Assembly: GCF_016860525.1 (NCBI RefSeq)
Contig: NZ_BNEA01000015.1
Coordinates: forward strand, 2,852,001 to 2,916,000
Reading direction: 5' to 3'
Source: Streptomyces rubradiris
GTDB lineage: Bacteria; Actinomycetota; Actinomycetes; Streptomycetales; Streptomycetaceae
Length of the DNA stretch: 64,000 nucleotides
Shown here: in pieces, positions 25,224 to 33,550 of the stretch
Layout of the letters: each line of letters begins with the position of its first letter
Position numbering within the stretch: the first letter of the stretch is position 1
Made by a program: the position numbers and the translations under genes
Notes under the pieces: model-generated
Seen by the model: the letters and a program-made list of their open reading frames with translations, nothing else
What the model was told of the DNA's origin: nothing
Databases searched by the model: none

Positions 25224-26369
25224 TCAGGCCCCGGCCAGCTCCTCCACCGCGTCGAGCACCTCGGCCGGCCCGGGCAGCGCGGCGATGTCCGCGGCCAGCT
25301 CGGCGGACCGCTCGGCGTACGACGGCTCCGTCAGCAGCGCGTCGCAGGCCGCCGCGATGGCGTCGGGGGTGTCCTGCCCGGGAAGCAGCGTGACGGCCGC
25401 GCCGAAGCCGGACAGCCGCCGTGAATGCGGCACGAGCTTCGGCATGTTGGGCACCACGAGCTGCGGTACGCCCGCCTGCATCGCGGTGAGCGCCGTCTGG
25501 CCGCCGCCCGCGTGCACCAGCGCGGAGCAGGTCCGCAGCACGGTGGCCAGCGGCAGCCAGCCCGCCCGCACATCGGGCCGCGTCGCGGTCAGGGCCGCCG
25601 CGACCTCGTCCGGTGCGGCGACGACCAGCTCCGCGTCGAGCTTTGCGACCTCGGCGACCAGCCCTTGCAGATAGTCGAGGTCCTGTTCGGGGCCGACCCG
25701 GCTGCCTGCCGTGACGCAGATCCGGGGCCGGTCGGCGGCGGTGTACATCCAGGGCTCCAGCCGCCGCTGCCGTCCGGTGGGCACGAAGCGCATCACCGCG
25801 CCGGGCGCCGCGTCCGGTGCGAGCATGCGCGGCGGGCAGATGTGGACCCACAGCCGCGGCTCGGGCAGCCCCGGCAGTGCGGCCCGGGACAGCTCCGGCG
25901 CGAGTTCCTCCTCGGCGCCCTGGTCCATCTCGGCCGGCTCGCCCATGTCCCAGGCGTGCCGGACGTACGGTACGCCCAGTTCCGCGGCGAGCAGTCCGGC
26001 GGCGAAGGAGAGCGTGCCGCCGATGACGACGTCCGGGCGCCAGGCCCGGCTCAGCTCCCGCAGGGCCGGCAGGCTGCCGGCCGCCAGCCGCCCGAAGCCG
26101 CGCCCGCCGAAGCGCAGCCGGGTCGCGGTGTCCGCCGGCAGGTCGAGCCGGGTGCCGTCGCGGGTCGCGAACATGAAGTCGCGCATGCTCCTCGGGGTGG
26201 CCGCCACCCCGGGCAGCCCCGCGCCGACGACGACCGGGATCATGTCCTCGGTGGCCGCCATGAAGACCTCGTGACCGGCGTTGCGCGCGGCCGTCGCGAG
26301 CGGCGCGAGCGCGGAGACCGTGGCCGGGCTCCCCGCCGCCACGAACAGCATTCTCAGCGTACGTGTCAT
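25224..26369 (-). CDS. GT1-family glycosyltransferase 3
   Basis: The 381-aa GT-B protein starts MTRTLRMLFVAAGSPATVSALAPL and carries VHAGGGQTALTAMQAGVPQL in the donor half, the counterpart of the HHGG-type motif of the other two enzymes. It is shorter and more divergent than GT1 and GT2 and resembles the aromatic-polyketide group with ADRPRICVTAGSR. ATG 26369 is taken from GAGAGGAG 10-12 nt upstream. A third transferase implies a disaccharide or three sites of glycosylation, unless one is inactive. Confidence 0.87.
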   Translation of the reverse strand: MTRTLRMLFVAAGSPATVSALAPLATAARNAGHEVFMAATEDMIPVVVGAGLPGVAATPRSMRDFMFATRDGTRLDLPADTATRLRFGGRGFGRLAAGSLPALRELSRAWRPDVVIGGTLSFAAGLLAAELGVPYVRHAWDMGEPAEMDQGAEEELAPELSRAALPGLPEPRLWVHICPPRMLAPDAAPGAVMRFVPTGRQRRLEPWMYTAADRPRICVTAGSRVGPEQDLDYLQGLVAEVAKLDAELVVAAPDEVAAALTATRPDVRAGWLPLATVLRTCSALVHAGGGQTALTAMQAGVPQLVVPNMPKLVPHSRRLSGFGAAVTLLPGQDTPDAIAAACDALLTEPSYAERSAELAADIAALPGPAEVLDAVEELAGA

Positions 26370-26720
26370 GGCCGAGTGGCTCCTCTCATCCGTGTCCGAC
26401 CAGCCCGGCACAGCCTTCGCGAGGGCACTGGAACAGCGGTATACCGGTGATCGAGCGTCGCCGTATCCGCGCCGCGGACCAGGGCTCCGCCGGTCTCGCG
26501 GCCGCTTCCGGTCGATGAGGCCGGCTGCCTTGCGAGGGCTCGGAGGCGGGCGCCGGGAGTAACGGCATGACCGCCTGGCAGCGGGGCGTCTCTCCGGCGC
26601 GACCCCGCGCTGTGGACAGGCTCACAAGCGCATGCCTATCATCGGAATGATGATCTTGTGTGCACAATGCAACTGCAATTTGTACTGTGCGGAGAAGTTT
26701 AGAAGTATTTCAACGGGGGA
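26370..26720. promoter_or_regulatory. divergent intergenic region before SARP-2
   Basis: About 350 bp with no coding frame I trust. The last 80 bp are AT-rich, unlike the rest, and hold TTGTG-TG-CACAA (26656-26667) followed by two TGCAA direct repeats, a possible operator for a regulator of SARP-2 itself. No clear TCRAG repeat pair is seen, unlike at other cluster promoters. Confidence 0.4.
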
Positions 26721-27620
26721 GTGAGCAAAATCAGGCAGAATTCAGTGGTCCTCGCACCTGCCACTGATCGGCTCATCGAAACACTGGAACTCGGTGTGCT
26801 CGGATCGCTGACGGTGACCGTCAACGGCGCATCGATCGTCCCCACCGCGAGAAAGCCCAGGCAGTTGCTGGCTCTACTCGCTCTGCGCTGCGGCCAGGTC
26901 GTCCCGGTGGCCACCTTGGTCGACGAGGTCTGGGGAAACGACATCCCGCGCAGCAGCGCCTGCGTACTCCAGACCTACATTTTGCAACTGCGTCGACTGA
27001 TCACCCGGTCACTGGAAACAGATTCCGGCGGGTGTGCCAAGGAATTGATCGTCACCCACTTCAAGGGGTATCAATTGCTGGCCGATCCCAGCAGTTCGGA
27101 CCTTCGCGATTTCGAACAGCTGTCGATCGAAGGCGACGCGGCGCTGGTCAAGGGGAACGCTGCCGACGCGTCCCTCCTTCTCGGGCGGGCGCTGAGTCTG
27201 TGGCGCGGCCCGGCCCTGGTGGACGTGCCGATCGGGCGGGTACTCCACGCGGAGATCATCGGCCTGGAAGAGCGCCGGATGCGGGTGCACGAACGACGCA
27301 TCGTCGCCGACCTGCTCCTGGGCAAGCACTCCACGCTCATTCCGGAGTTGCAGATGCTGGTCACCCAGAACCCGTTCCACGAGAACTTCTGCGCCATGCT
27401 CATGTTCGCCCTGCACCGTTCGGGAGCCACCTGGCGGGCCCTGACCGTCTTCCGGGACTTCCGTGCCGGCCTGGTCGCGGAGCTGGGCGTCGAGCCCTCA
27501 CCCCGCCTCCAGCGGCTGCACCGGGAGGTGCTGGAGAACACCACGGAGCTGTCGCTGCGCGCGTTCGACCTGCTGCCCGGCGCCGAGGACATCTACACGG
27601 GTGCGGTGAGCTACGGCTGA
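26721..27620 (+). CDS. SARP family transcriptional activator 2
   Basis: The 299-aa protein has the winged-helix domain (about residues 23-105: LELGVLGSLTVTVNGA, LQTYILQLRRLI) and the activation domain to about residue 275; like SARP-1 it lacks the ATPase part of AfsR. The two share long runs and are paralogues. GTG 26721 directly abuts GGGGGA, giving almost no Shine-Dalgarno spacing. Its gene is convergent with the minimal PKS operon. Base composition of its 5' end is less GC-rich than its neighbours. It may sit above or beside SARP-1 in the control of the cluster. Confidence 0.92.
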   Translation: MSKIRQNSVVLAPATDRLIETLELGVLGSLTVTVNGASIVPTARKPRQLLALLALRCGQVVPVATLVDEVWGNDIPRSSACVLQTYILQLRRLITRSLETDSGGCAKELIVTHFKGYQLLADPSSSDLRDFEQLSIEGDAALVKGNAADASLLLGRALSLWRGPALVDVPIGRVLHAEIIGLEERRMRVHERRIVADLLLGKHSTLIPELQMLVTQNPFHENFCAMLMFALHRSGATWRALTVFRDFRAGLVAELGVEPSPRLQRLHREVLENTTELSLRAFDLLPGAEDIYTGAVSYG

Positions 27621-27633
27621 CCCACCCCACCCG

Positions 27634-27683
27634 CCGAGGCCGGCGGACTCCCCCTGACGTCAGGGGGAGTCCGCCGGCCTCGG
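27634..27683. terminator. 50-bp perfect palindrome, bidirectional terminator
   Basis: The stretch is a perfect inverted repeat centred on TGACGTCA (27656-27663), between the convergent SARP-2 and ACP genes; it ends both transcripts. Confidence 0.9.
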
Positions 27684-27702
27684 CCGTGCGGGGCGCGGAA
27701 CG

Positions 27703-27963
27703 TCAGCCCGCGCTGGCGGCGACGCTCCGGGCACGGTCGAGCAGCGCCCGCGGCGTGTCGGTGTCGAAGAGCTCGTCGTCCGGGATGACGATGCCGAATT
27801 CGCGCTGCAGTACGGCCGCCGTCTCCATCACGGCCAGCGAGTCGAGGCCCAGATCCTCGAAGCTCCGGTCGAGGAGGTCGCCCTCCAGCCCGTCCTCTCC
27901 CTCGACGCCCAGCCCCCTGGCGATGATGCGACGGAGGTCGTCGATGGTGATGTCCTTGCTCAT
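27703..27963 (-). CDS. type II PKS acyl carrier protein
   Basis: The 86-aa acidic protein has the phosphopantetheine site LGLDSLAVME with Ser42. It carries the growing octaketide on a 4'-phosphopantetheine arm between KS-alpha/KS-beta, the ketoreductase and the cyclases. ATG 27963 has GAGGA 8 nt upstream. Last gene of the KS-alpha/KS-beta/ACP operon, the usual order for type II PKS. No phosphopantetheinyl transferase is present, so activation depends on one encoded elsewhere. Confidence 0.96.
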   Translation of the reverse strand: MSKDITIDDLRRIIARGLGVEGEDGLEGDLLDRSFEDLGLDSLAVMETAAVLQREFGIVIPDDELFDTDTPRALLDRARSVAASAG

Positions 27964-28004
27964 CGGTGATTCCTCATTCCCGAGTCGTGGTTGTGACAGG
28001 TCGC

Positions 28005-29210
28005 TCAGTCGCCCAGGGCGCTGACGACGATCGCCGCGTTGAAGCCCCACTTGCCGCGTGCCAGCACCAGGGCGTGCCGCACGGGCTGGTAACGGGGGCC
28101 ACCGCGGACCAGGTCGATCCGGTAGTCGGCGGGGACCTCAGCGACGTTGGCGGTCGCGGGGATCACTCCGTCGCGGATGGAGAGCAGCGCGGCGACCACG
28201 TCCAGCGGACCGCCGCCGGAGTAGAGCCGGCCGCTCAGCGCCTTGGGGGCGGTCACAGGGACGCCGGACGGCCCGAAGACCGCCGCGATCGCCTCGGCCT
28301 CCTGCCGGTCCAGCTCGCCGACCCCTGCCGCGTCGGCGAAGACCACGTCCACCTCGCCCGGCGCCAGGCCCGCGTCCGCGAGGGCCAGTTCGACGGCCCG
28401 GCGCAGCGCCGGCGGGCGCGGGGAGCCGGGGGCGGGGTCGAAGGTGGAGGCGTACCCGGTGATCGCGCCGTACACCTGACCGGCGCCTCGGCGCTGAGCC
28501 GCCGCCAGGTCCTCCAGGACGAGGATCGCGCCGCCCTCGCCCGGGATGTAGCCGTCGGCGTCCGCGTCGAACGGCCGGTAGGCGGTGGCGCTCACCCGGC
28601 CGCCGGAGAGCTGGCCGGCCCAGCCCCACGGGTCCAGGGCGGAGTCCACACCACCGGTGACGGCGAGAGAGGTGCCCTGGCGGATGGTGCGCCGGGCGTG
28701 GCCGATCGCGTCCAGGCCGCCCGCCTGCTCGGCGACCAGCGCCTTGTTGGGCCCGCGCATGCCGTGCCGGATGGAGATCTGGCCGGTGTTGACGGCGTAG
28801 AACCAGGCGAACGACTCGTAGACGCTCACGTGCTCCGGCCCCTGGGACCACAGCTTCCGCAGTTCCCGGTGGGTGAACTCGAAGCCGCCCAGGGCGTTGG
28901 CGGTCACCACGGACATGTCGTAGTCGACCTGCTCCGACGGCTTCACCGCGGCGTCGGCGAGCGCCCAGTCGGCGGCGGCCAGGGCGAACCGGGTGGAGAT
29001 GTCGGTCTGCGCCAGCAGGCGCGCGGAGATGTGCTCGGCGGAGTCGAAGTCCAGCACCTCGCCGGCCCGCTTGGCCGCGTACGGCGCGGGGTCGAACCGG
29101 GTGATCTCCGCGATTCCGTCCCGGCCATCCAGCGTGGCCTTCCAGAACTCCTCGGTGCCCAGCCCGTTGGGGGCCACCACACCGAGCCCCGTCACCACAG
29201 CGGTTGTCAT
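28005..29210 (-). CDS. type II PKS ketosynthase beta / chain length factor
   Basis: The 401-aa thiolase-fold protein aligns with KS-alpha but has Gln162 in [12 protein letters not shown] where the active-site Cys should be, the hallmark of chain length factors. The pair with KS-alpha forms the channel that sets chain length; the wider gene set suggests C16, but the channel-gating residues were not compared. ATG 29210 overlaps the KS-alpha stop (ATGA), typical of the translational coupling that keeps the two subunits 1:1. 41 nt separate it from the ACP gene. Confidence 0.97.
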   Translation of the reverse strand: MTTAVVTGLGVVAPNGLGTEEFWKATLDGRDGIAEITRFDPAPYAAKRAGEVLDFDSAEHISARLLAQTDISTRFALAAADWALADAAVKPSEQVDYDMSVVTANALGGFEFTHRELRKLWSQGPEHVSVYESFAWFYAVNTGQISIRHGMRGPNKALVAEQAGGLDAIGHARRTIRQGTSLAVTGGVDSALDPWGWAGQLSGGRVSATAYRPFDADADGYIPGEGGAILVLEDLAAAQRRGAGQVYGAITGYASTFDPAPGSPRPPALRRAVELALADAGLAPGEVDVVFADAAGVGELDRQEAEAIAAVFGPSGVPVTAPKALSGRLYSGGGPLDVVAALLSIRDGVIPATANVAEVPADYRIDLVRGGPRYQPVRHALVLARGKWGFNAAIVVSALGD

Positions 29211-30472
29211 CGCGTTCCTCCAGCCCGGTTCAGCACGACTGCGCTTTGGAATCCACCGAAGCCGCTGCCCACGCTCAGCACGGTGTCCACGCGCCGCTCG
29301 CGCGCGGTGACCGGCACATAGTCGAGGTCGCACTCGGGGTCGGCCTCGTGCAGGTTGGCGGTCGGGGGTACGACGTTGTTCTGGATCGCCAGCAGACTGG
29401 CGGCGATCTCGATGGAGCCGATGGCGCCGAGCGAGTGACCGACCATCGACTTGATCGAGCTGACCGGCGTCTCGTAGGCGTGCTGCCCGAGGCTGCGCTT
29501 CAAGGCGGCCGTCTCGTGCCGGTCGTTCTGCTTGGTGCCCGAGCCGTGGGCATTGATGTAGTCGAGGTCCTCGGGGTTCTTGCCCGCCTCGGCCAGCGCG
29601 ACGCCGATCGCCTCGGCCATCTCACGGCCGTCCTTCTTCAGGCCCGTCATGTGGTACGCGTTGCCGCGGGTGGCGTAGCCGCTCACCTCGGCGTAGATGT
29701 TCGCGCCCCGCTCCCGGGCGTGCTCCAGCGTCTCCAGCACGAACATGGCCGAGCCCTCGGCCAGGACGAACCCGTTGCGGGAGGCGTCGAACGGACGCGA
29801 CGCGTGTTCGGGGTCGTCGTTGTAGGTGGTGGTGGCCTTGATGGCGTCGAAGCAGGCGACGACGATCGGGGTGACCGGGGTGTCGGACGCCCCGGCCAGC
29901 ATGATGTCCGCCGAACCCTCACGGATCAGCTGGACGGCGTTGCCGACCGCGTCGAGCCCCGAGGTGCAGCCGTTGGAGACCATCGTCACCGGGCCCTCGG
30001 CCCCGATCCGCCAGGCCAGCTCGGCGGGCATCGCCCCCGGCGTGAGGTAGTCGAACATGTGGGGGGACAGGTACTCGGGGCTCACCGTCCAGTGCCGCCC
30101 CATGTCGGACAGGATCTGGTACTCGACATCCAGGCTGGTGGAGGCGGCCACCGCGCTGCCCAGGCTGACGCCGACGCGGTGCGGGTCGAGACGGTCCACC
30201 TCCAGGCCGCTGTCCGCGATCGCGTCGTCGGCGCATACGGCCGCGAACTGCGTGGACCGGTCCATGCGCCGTATCTCCCGGGCGGTCAGCCCTTCGAAGA
30301 CGGCGTCGAAGTCGCACTCCCCGGCCACCTGGGAGCGGTAGGGCGAGGGGTCGAAGAAGCTGATCCGCCGGGTGACGGTGCGGCCCGAACTCAGCAGGTC
30401 CCAGAACTCCTTGGTTCCGGATGCCCCCGGTGCGCGCACCCCGATTCCGGTGATCACGACACGACTGGACAT
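29207..30472 (-). CDS. type II PKS ketosynthase alpha
   Basis: The 421-aa beta-ketoacyl synthase has the nucleophile in [13 protein letters not shown], Cys169, and the catalytic His regions [14 protein letters not shown] and [12 protein letters not shown]. It condenses malonyl-ACP units with KS-beta. No priming KSIII or starter-loading gene is in the window, so an acetate (decarboxylated malonate) start is likely. ATG 30472 is preceded by AGGAAGGGA. The promoter region has a SARP-like repeat 45 nt upstream of the start, making this the central target of the activators. Confidence 0.97.
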   Translation of the reverse strand: MSSRVVITGIGVRAPGASGTKEFWDLLSSGRTVTRRISFFDPSPYRSQVAGECDFDAVFEGLTAREIRRMDRSTQFAAVCADDAIADSGLEVDRLDPHRVGVSLGSAVAASTSLDVEYQILSDMGRHWTVSPEYLSPHMFDYLTPGAMPAELAWRIGAEGPVTMVSNGCTSGLDAVGNAVQLIREGSADIMLAGASDTPVTPIVVACFDAIKATTTYNDDPEHASRPFDASRNGFVLAEGSAMFVLETLEHARERGANIYAEVSGYATRGNAYHMTGLKKDGREMAEAIGVALAEAGKNPEDLDYINAHGSGTKQNDRHETAALKRSLGQHAYETPVSSIKSMVGHSLGAIGSIEIAASLLAIQNNVVPPTANLHEADPECDLDYVPVTARERRVDTVLSVGSGFGGFQSAVVLNRAGGTR

Positions 30473-30516
30473 ATGACAGTCCCTTCCTGGATGTTGAGAG
30501 GAATGCTCGCCGCTGC

Positions 30517-30534
30517 CACTTGAGAACACCTCGA
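30517..30534 (-). promoter_or_regulatory. putative SARP box before the minimal PKS operon
   Basis: On the minus strand TCGAGGT-GTTC-TCAAGTG (30534 to 30517), 11-bp period, 45 nt before the KS-alpha start. Confidence 0.55.
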
Positions 30535-30569
30535 CTTCTGCTCCATGCGCGGAAACAAGAAGCGTTCAC

Positions 30570-31079
30570 TCACGCCGGACTTTCCGCTGGAGGCAGGGAG
30601 CGAAAGGCACGACCGCAGTAGATCAGCGGTTGACCGGCAAACACTTCGGAGCGCCGCACCCGCCCGATCAGGATCACATGGTCGCCACCGTCGAACCGGT
30701 TCACCAGCTCGCATTCGAGACGGGCGAGCACTCCGTCCAGCAGAGGCACTCGGGCCAGCCCGGGCGTGGAGGGCAGACCCGCGTACTTGTCCGCGCCCTT
30801 GGTCGCGAAGCGCATCGCCAGCTGCTCCTGATCGTCGCGGAGCAGATGGACGGCCATCGCCTCGGCGGCGTCGAACGCGGGAGAACAGTCGGCGCTCCGG
30901 TCGAGGCAAACCAGCACCAGGGGTGGGCTCGACGACAGGGACGAGAAGGCCGTCGCGGTGAATCCCCGCCTGGCCCCGTCCCGGTCCATGGTGGTCACCA
31001 CTGCGACGCCGCTCGGCCAGCGTGCCAGGCAGTCGCGCAGTGCTTCCGTTTCGTTCCCAGCACGCTCGGTGATCGTCAT
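30570..31079 (-). CDS. ActVB-like flavin:NAD(P)H reductase
   Basis: The product of about 169 aa has the flavin reductase split barrel: LARWPSGVAVVTT, GFTATAFSSLSSSPPLVLVCLDRSA in two adjacent segments, then GDHVILIGRV. The order and spacing match ActVB, which supplies free FMNH2 to the ActVA-ORF5 oxygenase. It is the likely partner of the 21703-22845 product, encoded 8 kb away. The start is unclear: ATG 31079 has GGAGG 14 nt away, while an in-frame GTG at 31094 directly abuts the same GGAGG. It reads in the same direction as KS-alpha and may share its transcript. Confidence 0.9.
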   Translation of the reverse strand: MTITERAGNETEALRDCLARWPSGVAVVTTMDRDGARRGFTATAFSSLSSSPPLVLVCLDRSADCSPAFDAAEAMAVHLLRDDQEQLAMRFATKGADKYAGLPSTPGLARVPLLDGVLARLECELVNRFDGGDHVILIGRVRRSEVFAGQPLIYCGRAFRSLPPAESPA

Positions 31080-31148
31080 CGAATTCTGGTTCACCTCCCG
31101 ACGGAAAATATCTGTGCCGACAGGCTTTCAATCGCTTCTCACTTACTG

Positions 31149-31224
31149 CTTGAATTCCGCTCGAATCGGCATTCGCGGGCCGTGTCCAGCTGCTTTCGAG
31201 GCCGGCTCGACCCGCGCTCGGCAG
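31149..31224. promoter_or_regulatory. divergent promoter with SARP-like boxes for flavin reductase and RmlD genes
   Basis: CTTGAAT-TCCG-CTCGAAT (31149-31166) reads as TCGAG/TCAAG toward the flavin reductase. TCGAGGC, TCGACCC and TCGGCAG at 31196, 31207 and 31218 form a three-step 11-bp ladder toward the RmlD-like gene at 31234, unusually close to its start. Confidence 0.45.
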
Positions 31225-31233
31225 GGTGCCCTC

Positions 31234-32115
31234 ATGAAGGACACACGATGGCTGGTCACGGGCGCGGGCGGAATGCTGGGCCGGGACCTGTGCGCGATGC
31301 TGGCGGGCGCCGGCGAGAACGTCACCGCCGCGGCCCGGACGGACCTCGACATCACCGACCCGGACGCCGTACGCACGGCGGTCCGCAGCCACGATGTGGT
31401 CGTCAACTGTGCGGCCTGGACCGACGTGGACGGCGCGGAGGCGGCCGAGAAGAGGGCCACCGCTGTCAATGGCACCGGCGTCCGCCACCTCGCCGCCGCC
31501 TGTGCCGCGACAGGCGCCCGGCTGCTGCACGTCTCCACCGACTACGTGCTGCCCGGAGATGCCACCGAGCCGTACCGGGAGTTCGCGCCCACCGGTCCGG
31601 TCAACGCCTACGGGCGCTCCAAGCTGGTCGGTGAACGGGCCGTCGCCGAGCTGCTGCCGGAACACGGTTACACGGTCCGCACCGCCTGGCTGTACGGCGA
31701 GCACGGGCCGAACTTCGTGTCCACCATGCTCCGGCTCGCCACCGAGCGGGACACCCTGGACGTCGTCGACGACCAGTACGGCCAGCCCACCTGGACGTAC
31801 GCCCTGGCGCGGCAACTCGTCGCTCTCGGACGGGCCGCCGTCTCCGGGCGTGCCCCGGCCGGCGTCTACCACGGCACCGCGAGCGGCAGCACCACGTGGT
31901 GCGGGCTGGCCCGGGCGGTCTACCGGCTCGGCGGCCTCGACCCGGACCGCGTCAGGCCGGTCGGCAGCTCGTCCTTCCCCCGCCCGGCCCGGCGCCCCGC
32001 GTACAGCGTGCTCGGCCACGACCGCTGGGCCGCCGCCGGACTCGCCCCGCTCGGCGACTGGCACACCATGCTGGCCGAAGCCCTGCCCCTGCTGGGACCG
32101 CGTCCTGTGCGGTGA
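31234..32115 (+). CDS. dTDP-4-dehydrorhamnose reductase-like 4-ketoreductase
   Basis: The 293-aa protein matches RmlD: VTGAGGMLGRDL, NCAAWTDVDGAE, STDYVL, the YGRSKLVGE site and RTAWLYGEHGPNFVSTML. It reduces the 4-keto group of an L-series sugar, giving L-rhamnose if no 2-deoxygenation has occurred, or a 2,6-dideoxy sugar in antibiotic clusters. With 18603-19532 the cluster has two 4-ketoreductases, so two sugars or one sugar with a spare enzyme. ATG 31234 has only a weak site (GGCAGGG). It is the last cluster gene on this side. Confidence 0.88.
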   Translation: MKDTRWLVTGAGGMLGRDLCAMLAGAGENVTAAARTDLDITDPDAVRTAVRSHDVVVNCAAWTDVDGAEAAEKRATAVNGTGVRHLAAACAATGARLLHVSTDYVLPGDATEPYREFAPTGPVNAYGRSKLVGERAVAELLPEHGYTVRTAWLYGEHGPNFVSTMLRLATERDTLDVVDDQYGQPTWTYALARQLVALGRAAVSGRAPAGVYHGTASGSTTWCGLARAVYRLGGLDPDRVRPVGSSSFPRPARRPAYSVLGHDRWAAAGLAPLGDWHTMLAEALPLLGPRPVR

Positions 32116-32139
32116 GGCGTCGTCGTGACCCGGGCGACG

Positions 32140-32184
32140 ACAGAAGCCCACGGCTCCGACCTGGTCGGAGCCGTGGGCTTCTGT
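32140..32184. terminator. 22-bp hairpin terminator at the cluster edge
   Basis: 32140-32161 and 32163-32184 are perfect inverted repeats with essentially no loop, between the convergent RmlD-like and moeZ genes. It marks the right boundary of the cluster. Confidence 0.9.
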
Positions 32185-32212
32185 TCGCCTCGCCGGTGGG
32201 CGAGAGCGGTGA

Positions 32213-33391
32213 TCAGTAGACCGGCTTGTGGGGTTCGATCTGGTTGACCCAGCCGATGACGCCGCCGCCGACGTGGACCGCGTCGGCGAAGCCGGCGGAC
32301 TTCAGGACCGCGAGGACTTCCGCACTGCGGACACCCGTCTTGCAGTTCAAGACGATCTTCTTGTCCTGCGGGAGGCTCTCCAGGGCGGTGCCCATGAGGA
32401 ACTCGTTCTTCGGGATCAGCGTCGCGCCCGGGATGGAGACGATCTCGAACTCGTTCGGCTCGCGGACGTCGATGATCTGGATGTTCTCGCCGTCGTCGAT
32501 CCACTCCTTGAGCTGCTTGGGAGTGATCGTGGAGTCGATCGCCGCCGCCTGGGCCTCCTCGGAGACGACGCCGCAGAAGGCCTCGTAGTCGATCAGCTCG
32601 GTGACGGTCGGGTTCTCGCCGCAGACCGCGCAGTTCGGGTCCTTGCGGACCTTGACCTGGCGGTACTGCATCTCCAGGGCGTCGTAGATCATCAGGCGGC
32701 CGACCAGCGGGTCGCCGATGCCGGCGAGGAGCTTGATCGCCTCGTTGACCTGGATGGAGCCGATGGACGCGCACAGCACGCCCAGCACGCCGCCCTCGGC
32801 GCAGGAGGGGACCATGCCGGGGGGCGGCGGCTCCGGGTACAGGCAGCGGTAGCAGGGGCCGTGCTCGGACCAGAAGACGGACGCCTGGCCGTCGAAGCGG
32901 TAGATCGAGCCCCACACGTACGGCTTGTTCAGCAGCACACACGCGTCGTTGACCAGGTAGCGGGTCGCGAAGTTGTCGGTGCCGTCGATGATCAGGTCGT
33001 ACTGGCTGAAGATGTCCATCACGTTGTCGGCTTCGAGCCGCTCCTCGTGAAGGACCACGTTCACGTACGGGTTGATGCCCTTGACGGTGTCACGGGCCGA
33101 CTCGGCCTTGGAGCGGCCGATGTCGGACTGGCTGTGGATGATCTGGCGCTGCAGGTTCGACTCGTCGACCTCGTCGAACTCCACGATGCCGAGGGTGCCC
33201 ACGCCCGCGGCGGCCAGGTACATCAGCGCCGGCGAGCCCAGGCCGCCGGCGCCCACACAGAGCACCTTGGCGTTCTTCAGCCGCTTCTGCCCGTCCATGC
33301 CCACATCGGGGATGATCAGGTGGCGGGAGTACCTGCGAACCTCGTCTACGGTGAGCTCGGAAGCCGGCTCGACCAGGGGTGGCAGCGACAC
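32213..33391 (-). CDS. moeZ: adenylyltransferase/sulfurtransferase MoeZ (ThiF-rhodanese)
   Basis: The 392-aa protein has a ThiF/MoeB E1-like domain (VGAGGLGSPALMYLAAAGVG at about residues 45-65; zinc Cys pairs CYRC and CAVC) and a C-terminal rhodanese domain with the persulfide Cys in LNCKTGVRS. In actinobacteria it activates the C-termini of sulfur-carrier proteins (MoaD, ThiS, CysO, and carriers of 2-thiosugar pathways) and sulfurates them. GTG 33391 with ACGGAG upstream. It is a core gene and begins the conserved chromosomal part of the window. Confidence 0.95.
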   Translation of the reverse strand: MSLPPLVEPASELTVDEVRRYSRHLIIPDVGMDGQKRLKNAKVLCVGAGGLGSPALMYLAAAGVGTLGIVEFDEVDESNLQRQIIHSQSDIGRSKAESARDTVKGINPYVNVVLHEERLEADNVMDIFSQYDLIIDGTDNFATRYLVNDACVLLNKPYVWGSIYRFDGQASVFWSEHGPCYRCLYPEPPPPGMVPSCAEGGVLGVLCASIGSIQVNEAIKLLAGIGDPLVGRLMIYDALEMQYRQVKVRKDPNCAVCGENPTVTELIDYEAFCGVVSEEAQAAAIDSTITPKQLKEWIDDGENIQIIDVREPNEFEIVSIPGATLIPKNEFLMGTALESLPQDKKIVLNCKTGVRSAEVLAVLKSAGFADAVHVGGGVIGWVNQIEPHKPVY

Positions 33392-33550
33392 GGGGACTCC
33401 GTTGGTCGGTCAATCACTACAGTTGTTCTCCTCGTAACACTGCCACGCCCTTCTTCATTCCGAGACACCCGTTCCGATGCGCGAGACGGATGCGTCCCAG
33501 CAGCCGGGCACGGCCTCCCGGGGCCGGCCCGCCGCGAGCGTCGGCCGTGG

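Noticed and set aside
1086..32115. bldA control through in-frame TTA codons
   Set aside because: By eye every TTA found in cluster genes was out of frame or intergenic. A codon count would confirm it.
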